DNA of 64,000 nucleotides from Pseudomonas sp. 31-12 (lineage in GTDB: Bacteria > Pseudomonadota > Gammaproteobacteria > Pseudomonadales > Pseudomonadaceae), in NCBI RefSeq assembly GCF_003151075.1, contig NZ_CP029482.1, positions 1,364,001-1,428,000 on the forward strand. The letters are read 5' to 3'. The stretch's first letter is position 1. Each line of letters opens with the position of its first letter. The notes under the pieces were generated by a model. That model saw only the letters and a program-made list of their open reading frames with translations, searched no databases and was not told where the DNA came from. Shown in pieces: positions 1-11,997 of the stretch. A program made the translations under genes and the position numbers.

Positions 1-765
1 GCGGCGACCGACCAGCGGCAGCTCGACAAATTTGCCGATCAAGGCTTTGTAGCGCTCGTCGTTCGGGTTCACCGCGACGGCGGCGTCGCCGAGCATGGTT
101 TCCGGGCGAGTGGTCGCGACGATCAGGAAATCGTTGCCTTCAGCGGTCTTGACGCCGTCGGCCAGCGGGTATTTCAGGTTCCACAGGAAACCTTTCTCGT
201 CGTGGTTTTCCACTTCAAGGTCGGAAATTGCCGTGTGCAACTTGGTGTCCCAGTTGACCAGACGCTTGCCGCGATAGATCAGGCCGTCTTCGTGCAAACG
301 AACGAACGCTTCTTTAACGGCTTCCGAGAGGCCGTCGTCCATGGTGAAACGCTCGCGGCTCCAGTCCACGGACGAGCCGAGGCGGCGGATCTGACGGCTG
401 ATGTTGCCGCCGGACTGATCCTTCCATTCCCAGACTTTCTCGAGGAATTTTTCGCGGCCCAGGTCGTGGCGATTCTGGCCTTGGGCTTCGAGTTGGCGTT
501 CCACCAGCATTTGCGTGGCGATACCGGCGTGGTCGGTACCCGGCTGCCACAGGGTGTTGCGACCCTGCATGCGGCGGAAACGGATCAGGGCGTCCATGAT
601 CGCGTTGTTGAAGCCGTGACCCATGTGCAAGCTGCCGGTGACGTTCGGCGGCGGGATCATGATGGTGTAGGACTCGCCCGCGCCTTGCGGGGCGAAGTAA
701 TTCTCAGACTCCCAGGTGTTGTACCAGGAAGTTTCAATGGCGTGCGGCTGGTAGGTCTTATCCAT
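1..765 (-). CDS. valS: Valyl-tRNA synthetase, N-terminal part (cut by window edge)
   Basis: Class I aminoacyl-tRNA synthetase that charges tRNA-Val in the cytoplasm. The 255 visible residues run from the start codon into the editing-domain region. The class I HIGH signature appears as HMGH at residues 47-50, after the [10 protein letters not shown] stretch typical of ValRS. The ATG at 765-763 begins [15 protein letters not shown], the usual ValRS N-terminus. The C-terminal two thirds, including KMSKS, lie left of position 1. It is the last gene of a leftward group with the 129-aa protein and holC, the order seen in other pseudomonads. An AGTATA at 809-814 (TATACT on the minus strand) is a possible -10. 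Confidence 0.97.
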   Translation of the reverse strand, partial: MDKTYQPHAIETSWYNTWESENYFAPQGAGESYTIMIPPPNVTGSLHMGHGFNNAIMDALIRFRRMQGRNTLWQPGTDHAGIATQMLVERQLEAQGQNRHDLGREKFLEKVWEWKDQSGGNISRQIRRLGSSVDWSRERFTMDDGLSEAVKEAFVRLHEDGLIYRGKRLVNWDTKLHTAISDLEVENHDEKGFLWNLKYPLADGVKTAEGNDFLIVATTRPETMLGDAAVAVNPNDERYKALIGKFVELPLVGRR

Positions 766-1139
766 GCGCGGCGGGACCCTATTGGCATTTATTCAGGAAA
801 AGCCGGCAAGTATAGCGGGGCATGGGGCGCAGGGCGAGCGAGCAGGTGCCGAGCTGATATCAAAAACTATGTCTATCGGATAGGGGCGGCGTTGCTTGTG
901 TGGCTCAGGAGGGCCTGAGCATTTTAATACTTCAGTTTTTGAGGCGAAGGCTGGCGTTGCGTGCTTGTTGGTTATAAGTAGTTTCTGATTGATTCCATAT
1001 GGATCTATTTAACTGTTATTTCTGACAGTTGCTGAAGGCTGTGATGAGTATTAGTGTTGAAGGTGATCAGGTTGTTAATTACAACTTTGATTGTGCTAGT
1101 CTTTCAACTAAATAACATTTTTATATAGGGAATCTCGAT
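766..1139. other. Divergent intergenic region, AT-rich on its right half
   Basis: 374 bases between the leftward valS and the rightward small secreted-protein gene. The left part should hold the valS promoter: TATACT on the minus strand at 814-809, without a convincing -35. The right part (about 930-1139) is much richer in A+T than the surroundings and holds a plausible promoter for the next gene. No gene or repeat was recognised in it. Confidence 0.6.
1087..1114 (+). promoter_or_regulatory. Candidate sigma-70 promoter of the small secreted-protein gene
   Basis: TTGATT at 1087-1092 and TAAATA at 1109-1114 are separated by 16 bases. They lie 26 bases upstream of an ATG with a good Shine-Dalgarno (AGGGAA, 1127-1132). 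Called by eye from consensus similarity only. Confidence 0.4.
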
Positions 1140-1505
1140 ATGAAACGGATGTTGATGGTCGCCGTCTGTATGATGTTTACTGCAAGTGCGTTTGCTGGCG
1201 CGCTTACGAGCGCCGAGGTGATGGAGCTGCTGCGTCAAAACCGCAGTGTAGAGGTCTATATGAATGATGCTTCATGGCGTAAAGAAATAAATTTGCCGGA
1301 TGAAACAAGTCCAGGCAATAACTTTGTTACTGTTGGTAATAATTCATCAAAAAGTACGTTCATTGTTGGTTACAACTTTTCGGTTGAAGTCAAACCGGGA
1401 GATATTGTGACAGCTGTATATAAACATGATCAAAAGAAATGGGTAACCGCGAGTAATGAAAAACAACCAGACGGTATGCAGCATGTGTCGCCGCCTGGGC
1501 AGTAG
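1140..1505 (+). CDS. Small secreted protein of unknown function (121 aa)
   Basis: I do not recognise a family. The first 19 or so residues form a Sec-type signal peptide: positive start MKR, a hydrophobic core, and an A-x-A cleavage area ending ASAFA. The mature part of about 100 residues is polar, with several Lys/Asn-rich stretches, and contains no cysteine, so it has no disulfides. AGGGAA sits 7 bases before the ATG. Base composition is clearly more AT-rich than in all neighbours, which suggests recent acquisition. It stands alone: valS diverges from it, and an inverted repeat followed by Ts (1582-1603) closes it. The reading frame is well supported, but a function cannot be assigned. Confidence 0.75.
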   Translation: MKRMLMVAVCMMFTASAFAGALTSAEVMELLRQNRSVEVYMNDASWRKEINLPDETSPGNNFVTVGNNSSKSTFIVGYNFSVEVKPGDIVTAVYKHDQKKWVTASNEKQPDGMQHVSPPGQ

Positions 1506-1581
1506 TCATCGTTCTTGTCTTGGGCTGCCGGATAAAATCATTAGTCTAGCCCGGAAATAGGTTTTCCCTATTTCGCCCCCA

Positions 1582-1610
1582 CACCCGATGCCCGCATCGG
1601 GTGTTTTATA
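1582..1610. terminator. Rho-independent terminator between convergent genes
   Basis: CACCCGAT (1582-1589) and ATCGGGTG (1596-1603) form an 8-bp perfect stem with a 6-base loop, followed by TTTTATATTT. It lies between the secreted-protein gene and the convergent 129-aa gene, so it can serve the rightward transcript. Confidence 0.75.
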
Positions 1611-1642
1611 TTTCAGCGACTGTCGCGCTGCCTTCTCGCCGC

Positions 1643-2032
1643 TTAACTTTGATACTGACTGAGCAACCGTTCCATCCGCGCATCCAGCCGGCGCTTGATC
1701 TCGGTTTCGATGTGCGGGGCGAAGTCGTCGATTACGTCTTGCATGATCAACAGCGCGGCAGCGCGCAGTTCGCTATCGAGGTGCAGCAAGGCGTCAGGGC
1801 CTTTGCTGGCCGCCGGCGCCGTTTGCGCGGCAGGGGCGGGCGGTGTCGGTTCGACGGTCTGCGGCGCGCCGCCGACTGAATCGAACAACATTGGAATCTG
1901 TTCCTGGTCACCGTCATTGACCGTGTCGGTCAGCAGTGGCGGTTGCAGGTTGTCATCGCCGAGCAGTTGGCGGATCGACTCGAGGTCGTCCAGCAGGTGC
2001 GCGGACTTTTGTTGCGGTTTTGGAGTGTCCAT
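1643..2032 (-). CDS. Conserved Pseudomonas hypothetical protein between holC and valS (129 aa)
   Basis: Function unknown. A low-complexity linker rich in Pro and Ala (about residues 60-80) separates an acidic N-terminal part (LLDDLESIRQLLGDD) from a helical C-terminal part ending in a charged helix (IETEIKRRLDARMERLLSQ). No signal peptide or membrane segment is present. It lies 8 bases downstream of holC and upstream of valS, an arrangement also present in P. aeruginosa, so it probably belongs to the same transcript. A role tied to the polymerase chi subunit is only a guess from position. Confidence 0.8.
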   Translation of the reverse strand: MDTPKPQQKSAHLLDDLESIRQLLGDDNLQPPLLTDTVNDGDQEQIPMLFDSVGGAPQTVEPTPPAPAAQTAPAASKGPDALLHLDSELRAAALLIMQDVIDDFAPHIETEIKRRLDARMERLLSQYQS

Positions 2033-2040
2033 CGGAATGC

Positions 2041-2469
2041 TCAGAGTCGCTGTAAACGGTGATCTTGCAGAGGATAGCCCTGTTCGCGATAGAAACGGAA
2101 ACTCTCCCGCGCGGCCGCGCGAATCGTCGGATCTTCCACCACTACTTCCGCCACGCGGGCGAACTTGTTGGCGAATACCGGCACCTTCAGGTCGAGATTG
2201 ACCAGCAGATCCTGATGCAGACCGCAGTCATCACCCAGGCCCAGGACAATCAGGCTTTCAGGTTCGCTTTCGGCAGGGCCGTGAGGCACGAAGCTTTCAC
2301 CCTTGAAAGCCCACAAACGTGCATCGAGATCCTCGCGCTGGGCGGCATCGCTGCAATGCAGGTAAATGCGGTGGCCCATGCGCCAGGCTTTCTCGGTGAG
2401 CTTGCAGGCGAAATCCAGCCGTGCCGACGGATCGGCGCTGGGCAGGATATAGAAGTCGACTTTGGTCAT
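2041..2469 (-). CDS. holC: DNA polymerase III subunit chi
   Basis: Chi (HolC) binds single-stranded DNA-binding protein and links it, through psi, to the clamp loader of the replicative polymerase. The 142-aa length and the start MTKVDFYILPSADPSARLDF match the family, as does the LTEKAWRMGHRIYLHCSD segment (residues about 24-42). The gene follows pepA on the minus strand after 60 bases and precedes the 129-aa protein and valS. This is the usual pepA-holC-valS cluster of gammaproteobacteria. Confidence 0.95.
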   Translation of the reverse strand: MTKVDFYILPSADPSARLDFACKLTEKAWRMGHRIYLHCSDAAQREDLDARLWAFKGESFVPHGPAESEPESLIVLGLGDDCGLHQDLLVNLDLKVPVFANKFARVAEVVVEDPTIRAAARESFRFYREQGYPLQDHRLQRL

Positions 2470-2529
2470 TGCGGTTCCTGAGCCAGCAGCAGCGTCACCC
2501 GAAAGTGACGCCGCCGCGGGTCATCGGTT

Positions 2530-4327
<1,798 letters not shown>

Positions 4328-5446
4328 TTGATTGTCTTCCGTTATCTGTCCCGCGAAGTCCTGTTGACCTTGAGCGCCGTCAGCGCCGTGCTGCTGGTCA
4401 TCATCATGAGCGGTCGCTTCATCAAATACCTCGCCCAGGCGGCCTCGGGTCTGCTGGATCCGGGCTCCCTGTTTCTGATCATGGGCTTTCGCCTGCCGGG
4501 TTTCCTGCAACTGATCCTGCCGCTGGGCCTGTTCCTCGGGATCCTGCTGGCCTACGGTCGCTTGTACCTCGAAAGCGAAATGACCGTGTTGTCGGCCACT
4601 GGCATGAGCCAGCAACGTCTGCTTGCCATGACGCTGTTTCCGGCCACGCTGGTTGCGCTGGTCGTGGCCTGGCTGAGCCTGAGCCTGGCGCCACAAGGTG
4701 CCAATCAGTTCCAGCTGCTGCTGAACAAGCAGGATGCGCTGACCGAGTTCGATACCCTGGAGCCGGGTCGCTTCCAGGCCCTGCGCGACGGCACCCGGGT
4801 GACCTACACCGAGCAGCTATCGGATGACCGCATCAATCTGAACGGTGTGTTCATTTCGCAAAAAAACATCAACTCCGACAAGAAGGATCGCGGGATTTCC
4901 GTGCTGGTGGCCGAGAAGGGCCGTCAGGAAATCCGCCCTGACGGCAACCGCTACCTGATTCTCGACAACGGCTATCGCTACGACGGTAACCCGGGGCAGG
5001 CCGACTACCGGGCAATCAAATACGAAGAGTACGGCGTATTGCTGCCCAAGCCGGACGTCAGCGACGAAGTCACCGACCGCGATGCAATGACCACCCGTTC
5101 CTTGATCGGCAGCGATGACATTCGTTCGCGCACCGAGCTGCAATGGCGTTTGTCCCTGCCGTTGCTGGTGTTCATCGTGACCCTGATGGCGGTGCCGCTG
5201 TCGCGGGTCAATCCACGCCAGGGCCGTTTCCTCAAGCTGCTGCCGGCGATTCTTCTTTATATGGCTTACCTGAGCATCCTGATTGCCGCACGCGGCGCCC
5301 TCGAAAAGGGCAAGATCCCGCCGGCGCTGGGGTTGTGGTGGGTTCACGCAATCTTCCTGGCCATTGGCCTGGGCTTGCTCTACTGGGAGCCGTTGCGCTT
5401 GAAGATGGCGAGTCGCCGCAGTGCGCTGGAGGTGGCCCGTGGTTAA
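4328..5446 (+). CDS. lptF: LPS export ABC transporter permease LptF
   Basis: Inner-membrane permease of the LptB2FG transporter, which extracts lipopolysaccharide and passes it to LptC-A-D. The 372-aa protein has the family layout: N-terminal membrane segments, a periplasmic jellyroll domain (about residues 135-265) and C-terminal membrane segments. I chose TTG at 4328 because TGGAG (4315-4319) lies 8 bases upstream and the product begins MIVFRYLSREVLLTLSA, as in other pseudomonads. The upstream GTG at 4319 would overlap its own Shine-Dalgarno. It overlaps lptG by 8 bases, implying coupled translation. Confidence 0.95.
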   Translation: MIVFRYLSREVLLTLSAVSAVLLVIIMSGRFIKYLAQAASGLLDPGSLFLIMGFRLPGFLQLILPLGLFLGILLAYGRLYLESEMTVLSATGMSQQRLLAMTLFPATLVALVVAWLSLSLAPQGANQFQLLLNKQDALTEFDTLEPGRFQALRDGTRVTYTEQLSDDRINLNGVFISQKNINSDKKDRGISVLVAEKGRQEIRPDGNRYLILDNGYRYDGNPGQADYRAIKYEEYGVLLPKPDVSDEVTDRDAMTTRSLIGSDDIRSRTELQWRLSLPLLVFIVTLMAVPLSRVNPRQGRFLKLLPAILLYMAYLSILIAARGALEKGKIPPALGLWWVHAIFLAIGLGLLYWEPLRLKMASRRSALEVARG

Positions 5447-6500
5447 GCTCGATCGCTACATCGGTAGCAGCGTATTCGTCGCCATCCTGGCGGTGCTGGG
5501 GATTATCCTTGGCCTGGCGACCCTGTTTGCCTTCATCGATGAGATGAGTGACGTCAGCGACACCTACACCTTGATGGACGTCTTGAGCTACGTCTTGCTG
5601 ACCGCGCCCCGTCGTTTGTATGACATGTTGCCGATGGCGGCACTGATCGGCTGCCTGATCGGCCTTGGCAGCCTGGCCAGCCACAGCGAGCTGACGATCA
5701 TGCGCGCCGCCGGTGTGTCGGTCGGCCGGATCGTCTGGGCGGTCATGAAGCCGATGCTGGTGCTGATGGTAGTGGGTGTGCTGATCGGCGAATACGTCGC
5801 GCCGGCCACCGAAGTCACCGCTCAGGCCAACCGTTCCCTGGCTCAGGGTGGCGGCGATGCGCAGAGCGCCAAGCATGGTTTGTGGCATCGCCAGGGCGAC
5901 GAGTTCATTCACGTCAACTCTGTGCAACCGAACGGTTTGCTGTACGGCGTCACCCGTTATCGTTTCGACAATGAGCGTCATATGCTGTCGTCCAGCTTCG
6001 CCAAGCGGGCGAAGTTCGATCAGGATCACTGGCAACTGAGCGACGTCACCACCACGCTGTTCCATGAAAAGAGCACCGAAGTGGTCACCACCCCGGTCGA
6101 ACGTTGGGATGTTGCCTTGAGTCCGCAACTGTTGAGCACGGTGGTGATGTCGCCGGACACCCTGTCGATCAGCGGCCTGTGGGGTTACATCCACTACCTG
6201 GCAGACCAGGGCCTGAGCAACGGCCGTTACTGGCTGGCGTTTTGGGTCAAGGTGTTGCAGCCGCTGGTAACCGCCGCGTTGGTACTGATGGCGATTTCCT
6301 TCATCTTTGGTCCGTTGCGCTCGGTGACTCTCGGTCAGCGGGTGTTCACTGGCGTGCTGGTCGGCTTCACCTTCCGTATCGTCCAGGATTTGCTGGGGCC
6401 TTCGAGCCTGGTGTTCGGTTTCTCGCCGCTGTTTGCGGTGCTGGTTCCGGCCGGTGTCTGTGCCTTGGCCGGTGTCTGGCTGTTGCGCCGAGCCGGCTGA
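5439..6500 (+). CDS. lptG: LPS export ABC transporter permease LptG
   Basis: Second permease of the LptB2FG lipopolysaccharide exporter. The 353-aa protein has N-terminal and C-terminal membrane bundles around a periplasmic domain. The start is GTG at 5439 (MVKLDRYIGSSVFVAILAVLG). GGAGG (5428-5432) lies 6 bases upstream, and the gene overlaps the end of lptF. A GTG at 5421 would add six non-conserved residues and was not used. A strong terminator follows at 6532-6565. Confidence 0.96.
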   Translation: MVKLDRYIGSSVFVAILAVLGIILGLATLFAFIDEMSDVSDTYTLMDVLSYVLLTAPRRLYDMLPMAALIGCLIGLGSLASHSELTIMRAAGVSVGRIVWAVMKPMLVLMVVGVLIGEYVAPATEVTAQANRSLAQGGGDAQSAKHGLWHRQGDEFIHVNSVQPNGLLYGVTRYRFDNERHMLSSSFAKRAKFDQDHWQLSDVTTTLFHEKSTEVVTTPVERWDVALSPQLLSTVVMSPDTLSISGLWGYIHYLADQGLSNGRYWLAFWVKVLQPLVTAALVLMAISFIFGPLRSVTLGQRVFTGVLVGFTFRIVQDLLGPSSLVFGFSPLFAVLVPAGVCALAGVWLLRRAG

Positions 6501-6531
6501 TCAGGGGGGGTCCTCGACCTCGCTGGTGATA

Positions 6532-6565
6532 AAAAACGCCCCTGTCGCAAGACCGGGGCGTTTTT
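6532..6565 (+). terminator. Rho-independent terminator of lptFG
   Basis: AAAAACGCCCC (6532-6542) and GGGGCGTTTTT (6555-6565) form an 11-bp perfect stem ending in a T-run, 32 bases after the lptG stop. Confidence 0.9.
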
Positions 6566-6589
6566 GTAGGTGCCGTCTGACCTGTGAAC

Positions 6590-6619
6590 GTGACGCTTGC
6601 GCCGTGGATCAGGTACAAT
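6590..6619 (+). promoter_or_regulatory. Candidate sigma-70 promoter of lepA
   Basis: GTGACG (6590-6595, 4 of 6 to TTGACA), an 18-base spacer and TACAAT (6614-6619) lie between the lptG terminator and lepA. The leader would be about 45 bases. Confidence 0.5.
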
Positions 6620-6671
6620 TCCCGGCTATTTTTCGGCGGGCTATGCCTGCAGCCTTTTTGAGTGTTGATCC

Positions 6672-8471
<1,800 letters not shown>

Positions 8472-8476
8472 GTCCT

Positions 8477-9331
8477 ATGTCACTAAATTTCCCGCTGTTG
8501 CTGGTCATCGCCGTGTTCGTCTGCGGCCTGTTGGCGTTGCTCGATCTGCTGTTCCTGGCGCCTCGGCGCCGGGCTGCCATCAACTCCTATCAGGGGAGCG
8601 TCAGCCAGGCTGACATGGTGGTCGTCGAGAAACTGAACAAAGAGCCGCTGCTGGTCGAATACGGCAAGTCGTTCTTCCCGGTGTTGTTCATCGTGCTGGT
8701 GCTGCGTTCGTTCCTGGTGGAACCGTTCCAGATTCCTTCCGGCTCGATGAAACCGACCCTGGATGTCGGCGACTTCATTCTGGTGAACAAGTTTTCTTAC
8801 GGGATCCGCCTGCCGGTGATCGACAAGAAAGTCATCGAAGTCGGTGATCCACAGCGCGGCGATGTAATGGTGTTCCGCTACCCGAGCGATCCGAACGTCA
8901 ACTACATCAAGCGTGTGGTGGGTCTGCCGGGTGACCAGATTCGCTACACCGCCGACAAGCGTTTGTTCGTCAACGGCGAATCGATTGCCGAACAGCTGGT
9001 CGGCTCAGAGCCGGGCACGCTGGGCAGTGCCGAGCTCTACAAGGAAAAACTCGGTGTCGCCGAACACCTGATCCGCAAGGAAATGAGCCGCTACCGCGCC
9101 ACGCCGGACCATTCGTGGACCGTGCCGGCCGGCCACTACTTCATGATGGGCGACAACCGCGACAACTCCAACGACAGTCGCTATTGGGATGATCCGAGCA
9201 TTCCCAAGGATCTGCTGGGCATGGTTCCCGACAAGAATATCGTCGGCAAGGCCTTCGCAGTCTGGATGAGCTGGCCGGAACCCAAACTCAGTCACCTGCC
9301 GAATTTCTCGCGGGTTGGCCTGATCAAGTAA
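8477..9331 (+). CDS. lepB: Signal peptidase I
   Basis: Inner-membrane serine/lysine protease that cleaves signal peptides from Sec- and Tat-exported proteins. The 284-aa length fits. An N-terminal membrane segment (about residues 4-24) and a second near 60-80 precede the catalytic serine in IPSGSMKPTL. The catalytic lysine is in YIKRVVGLPGD, and the box MMGDNRDNSNDSR lies further on. It is co-directional with lepA, separated by 5 bases, as in most proteobacteria. Confidence 0.97.
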   Translation: MSLNFPLLLVIAVFVCGLLALLDLLFLAPRRRAAINSYQGSVSQADMVVVEKLNKEPLLVEYGKSFFPVLFIVLVLRSFLVEPFQIPSGSMKPTLDVGDFILVNKFSYGIRLPVIDKKVIEVGDPQRGDVMVFRYPSDPNVNYIKRVVGLPGDQIRYTADKRLFVNGESIAEQLVGSEPGTLGSAELYKEKLGVAEHLIRKEMSRYRATPDHSWTVPAGHYFMMGDNRDNSNDSRYWDDPSIPKDLLGMVPDKNIVGKAFAVWMSWPEPKLSHLPNFSRVGLIK

Positions 9332-9339
9332 TCACACAC

Positions 9340-9360
9340 GGCGCTGTTGAACACAGCGCC
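9340..9360 (+). promoter_or_regulatory. Hairpin in the lepB-rnc gap
   Basis: GGCGCTGT (9340-9347) and ACAGCGCC (9353-9360) form a perfect 8-bp stem with a 5-base loop and no T-run after it. It could attenuate or be processed. In E. coli, RNase III cleaves a stem-loop in its own leader, so autoregulation is possible but not shown. Confidence 0.35.
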
Positions 9361-9429
9361 GAATGCATTTCTGGAGCCGCCACAATCGGCGCCGGACGCA
9401 TGAAAACAATGATATTCAGGACGTAATTT

Positions 9430-9519
9430 TTGAACACAGCGTTAATTGTCCCAAGCCTGCGCCGCATCACGGCCATGGCGGTGGAATCCAGCCACGAACT
9501 CAGCGTGGGTAAACCGTGA
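9430..9519 (+). CDS. Possible 29-aa leader ORF coupled to rnc
   Basis: A TTG at 9430 is preceded by CAGGA about 9 bases upstream and opens a 29-codon frame ([14 protein letters not shown]...). Its TGA (9517-9519) overlaps the GTG of rnc (9516-9518) as GTGA, the classic coupling arrangement. rnc itself has only a weak Shine-Dalgarno, so coupling would make sense. No family is recognised, and it could be chance or a remnant of a longer gene. Confidence 0.3.
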   Translation: MNTALIVPSLRRITAMAVESSHELSVGKP

Positions 9520-10205
9520 GCGTCTCCTTAAGCCGTCTAGAGCGTCAGCTCGGCTACACCTTCAAGGATCAGGAACTGATGGTCCTGGCCCTGACTCACC
9601 GCAGCTTTGCCGGGCGCAACAACGAACGCCTGGAATTCCTCGGTGATGCCATCCTCAACTTCGTCGCTGGCGAGGCGCTGTTCGATCGCTTCCCGCTGGC
9701 GCGCGAAGGCCAGTTGTCGCGTTTGCGCGCACGTCTGGTGAAAGGTGAGACGCTGGCCGTACTGGCCCGCGGTTTCGATCTGGGCGAATACCTGCGCCTG
9801 GGCTCCGGTGAGTTGAAAAGCGGCGGTTTCCGTCGCGAGTCGATTCTGGCCGATGCCCTTGAAGCGCTGATCGGTGCGATCTACCTGGATGCCGGCATGG
9901 ACATGGCGCGCGAGCGTGTTCTGGCCTGGCTGGCCGGTGAGTTCGAAGGCCTGACGCTGGTCGACACCAACAAAGATCCAAAGACCCGCCTGCAGGAATT
10001 CCTGCAATCGCGTGGGTGTGAGCTGCCGCGTTACGAAGTGGTGGATATCCAGGGTGAGCCGCATTGCCGGACGTTCTTCGTCGAATGTGAAATCACCTTA
10101 CTGAATGAAAAAAGCCGAGGTCAGGGTGTGAGTCGTCGTATTGCCGAACAGGTAGCGGCCGCCGCAGCACTGATTGCCCTGGGTGTGGAGAATGGCAATG
10201 ACTGA
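9516..10205 (+). CDS. rnc: Ribonuclease III
   Basis: Double-strand-specific endoribonuclease that processes rRNA precursors and regulatory RNA duplexes. The 229-aa protein has the signature [12 protein letters not shown] (about residues 36-47) with the catalytic acidic residues. A second acidic cluster lies near [13 protein letters not shown], and a C-terminal double-stranded-RNA-binding domain covers about residues 155-225. The start is GTG at 9516. The 3' end overlaps era by 8 bases. The lepB-rnc gap lacks the DUF4845-type gene that usually sits here in Pseudomonas. Confidence 0.96.
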   Translation: MSVSLSRLERQLGYTFKDQELMVLALTHRSFAGRNNERLEFLGDAILNFVAGEALFDRFPLAREGQLSRLRARLVKGETLAVLARGFDLGEYLRLGSGELKSGGFRRESILADALEALIGAIYLDAGMDMARERVLAWLAGEFEGLTLVDTNKDPKTRLQEFLQSRGCELPRYEVVDIQGEPHCRTFFVECEITLLNEKSRGQGVSRRIAEQVAAAAALIALGVENGND

Positions 10206-11100
10206 TTCAACTGCAACTCGCTGTGGCTATGTTGCCATCGTCGGCCGTCCCAACGTGGGCAAGTCCACGCTGCTGAACCACATCCTGGGTCAGAAACTGG
10301 CGATCACCTCGCGCAAGCCGCAAACCACCCGCCACAACATGCTGGGCATCAAGACCGAAGGCGCCGTGCAGGCGATCTACGTCGACACCCCGGGCATGCA
10401 CAAGGGCGGCGAAAAGGCTCTGAACCGCTACATGAACAAGACCGCTTCGGCGGCGTTGAAAGACGTCGACGTGGTGATCTTCGTTGTGGATCGCACTAAG
10501 TGGACCGACGAAGACCAAATGGTCCTCGAACGCGTCCAGTACGTGACCGGCCCGCTGATCGTGGCACTGAACAAGACCGATCGCATCGAAGACAAAGCCG
10601 AGCTGATGCCGCACCTGACCTGGTTGCAGGAACAGCTGCCCAGCGCGCAGATCATGCCGATCTCGGCCCAGCACGGGCACAACCTCGAAACGCTGGAGCG
10701 TGTGATTGCCGGCTACCTGCCGGAAAACGATCACTTCTTCCCGGAAGACCAGATCACTGACCGCAGCAGCCGCTTCCTCGCTGCTGAACTGGTGCGCGAG
10801 AAAATCATGCGCCAGATGGGCGCCGAGCTGCCGTACCAGATCACCGTCGAAATCGAAGAGTTCAAGCAGCAGGGCAAAACCCTGCACATCCATGCCTTGA
10901 TCCTCGTCGAACGTGACGGTCAGAAGAAGATCATCATTGGCGACAAGGGCGAGCGTATCAAACGCATCGGCACCGAGGCGCGCAAGGACATGGAGTTGCT
11001 GTTCGACTCCAAGATCATGCTCAACCTCTGGGTGAAAGTGAAAGGCGGCTGGTCCGACGACGAGCGCGCCTTGCGTTCGCTGGGTTACGGCGACCTGTAA
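10198..11100 (+). CDS. era: GTPase Era
   Basis: Ras-like GTPase needed for 30S subunit maturation that binds the 3' end of 16S rRNA. The 300-aa product has GRPNVGKST (G1), DTPGMH (G3) and NKTD (G4), with a C-terminal KH domain ([13 protein letters not shown] near residue 250). I chose ATG at 10198 because GGAG (10187-10190) lies 7 bases upstream. ATG at 10192 or GTG at 10174 would be too close to it or deep inside rnc. It overlaps the rnc stop. Confidence 0.95.
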   Translation: MTDSTATRCGYVAIVGRPNVGKSTLLNHILGQKLAITSRKPQTTRHNMLGIKTEGAVQAIYVDTPGMHKGGEKALNRYMNKTASAALKDVDVVIFVVDRTKWTDEDQMVLERVQYVTGPLIVALNKTDRIEDKAELMPHLTWLQEQLPSAQIMPISAQHGHNLETLERVIAGYLPENDHFFPEDQITDRSSRFLAAELVREKIMRQMGAELPYQITVEIEEFKQQGKTLHIHALILVERDGQKKIIIGDKGERIKRIGTEARKDMELLFDSKIMLNLWVKVKGGWSDDERALRSLGYGDL

Positions 11101-11130
11101 CACCGGATCCAGATACACCGAAGAACCCCT

Positions 11131-11218
11131 GTGGGAGCGAGCCTGCTCGCGATGAGGACCTGAAATTCAACATCACTGTTGACTGACAGACCGCAATCGC
11201 GAGCAGGCTCGCTCCCAC
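11131..11218. repeat. REP pair, GTGGGAGCGAGCCTGCTCGCGA type
   Basis: A 23-base arm (11131-11153) and its reverse complement (11196-11218) flank a 42-base spacer between era and recO. Each arm is itself a small hairpin (CGAGCctGCTCG). This is the commonest extragenic palindrome family in the window. Confidence 0.85.
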
Positions 11219-11266
11219 ATTGGTTTCTGGTCGTTTATAAGATCGCGTTTCTTCATTGAGAACTCC

Positions 11267-11950
11267 ATGTCCCAGCCCATCGGCCAACCCGCCTACGTCC
11301 TCCACTCCCGCGCCTACCGCGAAAGCAGCGCGTTGGTGGACTTCCTCACGCCGCAAGGTCGGCTGCGGGCGGTATTGCGTAGCGCGCGGGGCAAGGCCGG
11401 GACATTGGCCCGGCCGTTCGTGCCGCTGGAAGTCGAGTTTCGCGGGCGGGGAGAGCTGAAGAACGTTGGGCGAATGGAAGCCGCCGGTGTTTCGACCTGG
11501 CTCAACGGTGAGGCGCTGTTCAGCGGCCTCTACCTAAACGAACTGCTGATCCGCCTGTTGCCTGCCGAAGACCCGCACCCCGGTGTGTTCGATCACTACG
11601 CCGCGACATTGCTCGCGCTGGCCGAAGGTCGCCCGTTGGAACCGTTATTGCGCTCTTTCGAGTGGCGCCTGCTCGACGACCTCGGTTACGGTTTCGCCCT
11701 GACCACCGACATCCACGGTGAGCCCATCGCCCCGGACGGCCTCTACCGTTTGCAAGTGGACGCCGGCCTGGAGCAGGTGTACCTGCTGCAACCCGGCCTG
11801 TTCAACGGCACCGAACTGTTGGCCATGGCCGAGGCCGACTGGGCCGCACCCGGCGCATTGTCCGCTGCCAAGCGTTTGATGCGTCAGGCACTGGCCGTGC
11901 ACTTGGGCGGCCGACCTTTGGTCAGTCGCGAACTGTTTCGCAAGCCATAG
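11267..11950 (+). CDS. recO: DNA repair protein RecO
   Basis: Recombination mediator that, with RecR, loads RecA onto SSB-coated single strands in the RecF pathway. The 227-aa protein begins [28 protein letters not shown], the family's N-terminal OB-fold. An alpha-helical C-terminal domain follows ([16 protein letters not shown]). No zinc-binding cysteine cluster is present, as in other gammaproteobacterial RecO. It lies between era and pdxJ, the standard order. Confidence 0.95.
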   Translation: MSQPIGQPAYVLHSRAYRESSALVDFLTPQGRLRAVLRSARGKAGTLARPFVPLEVEFRGRGELKNVGRMEAAGVSTWLNGEALFSGLYLNELLIRLLPAEDPHPGVFDHYAATLLALAEGRPLEPLLRSFEWRLLDDLGYGFALTTDIHGEPIAPDGLYRLQVDAGLEQVYLLQPGLFNGTELLAMAEADWAAPGALSAAKRLMRQALAVHLGGRPLVSRELFRKP

Positions 11951-11997
11951 TCTTCCCCGTATGCTGTGCGCCGAATCTTTAATTCAGGAGCGCTTCC

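Noticed and set aside
202..918. 238-codon rightward frame opposite valS
   Set aside because: It lies antisense to the clear valS reading frame; the product has no family and reflects GC-rich antisense openness.
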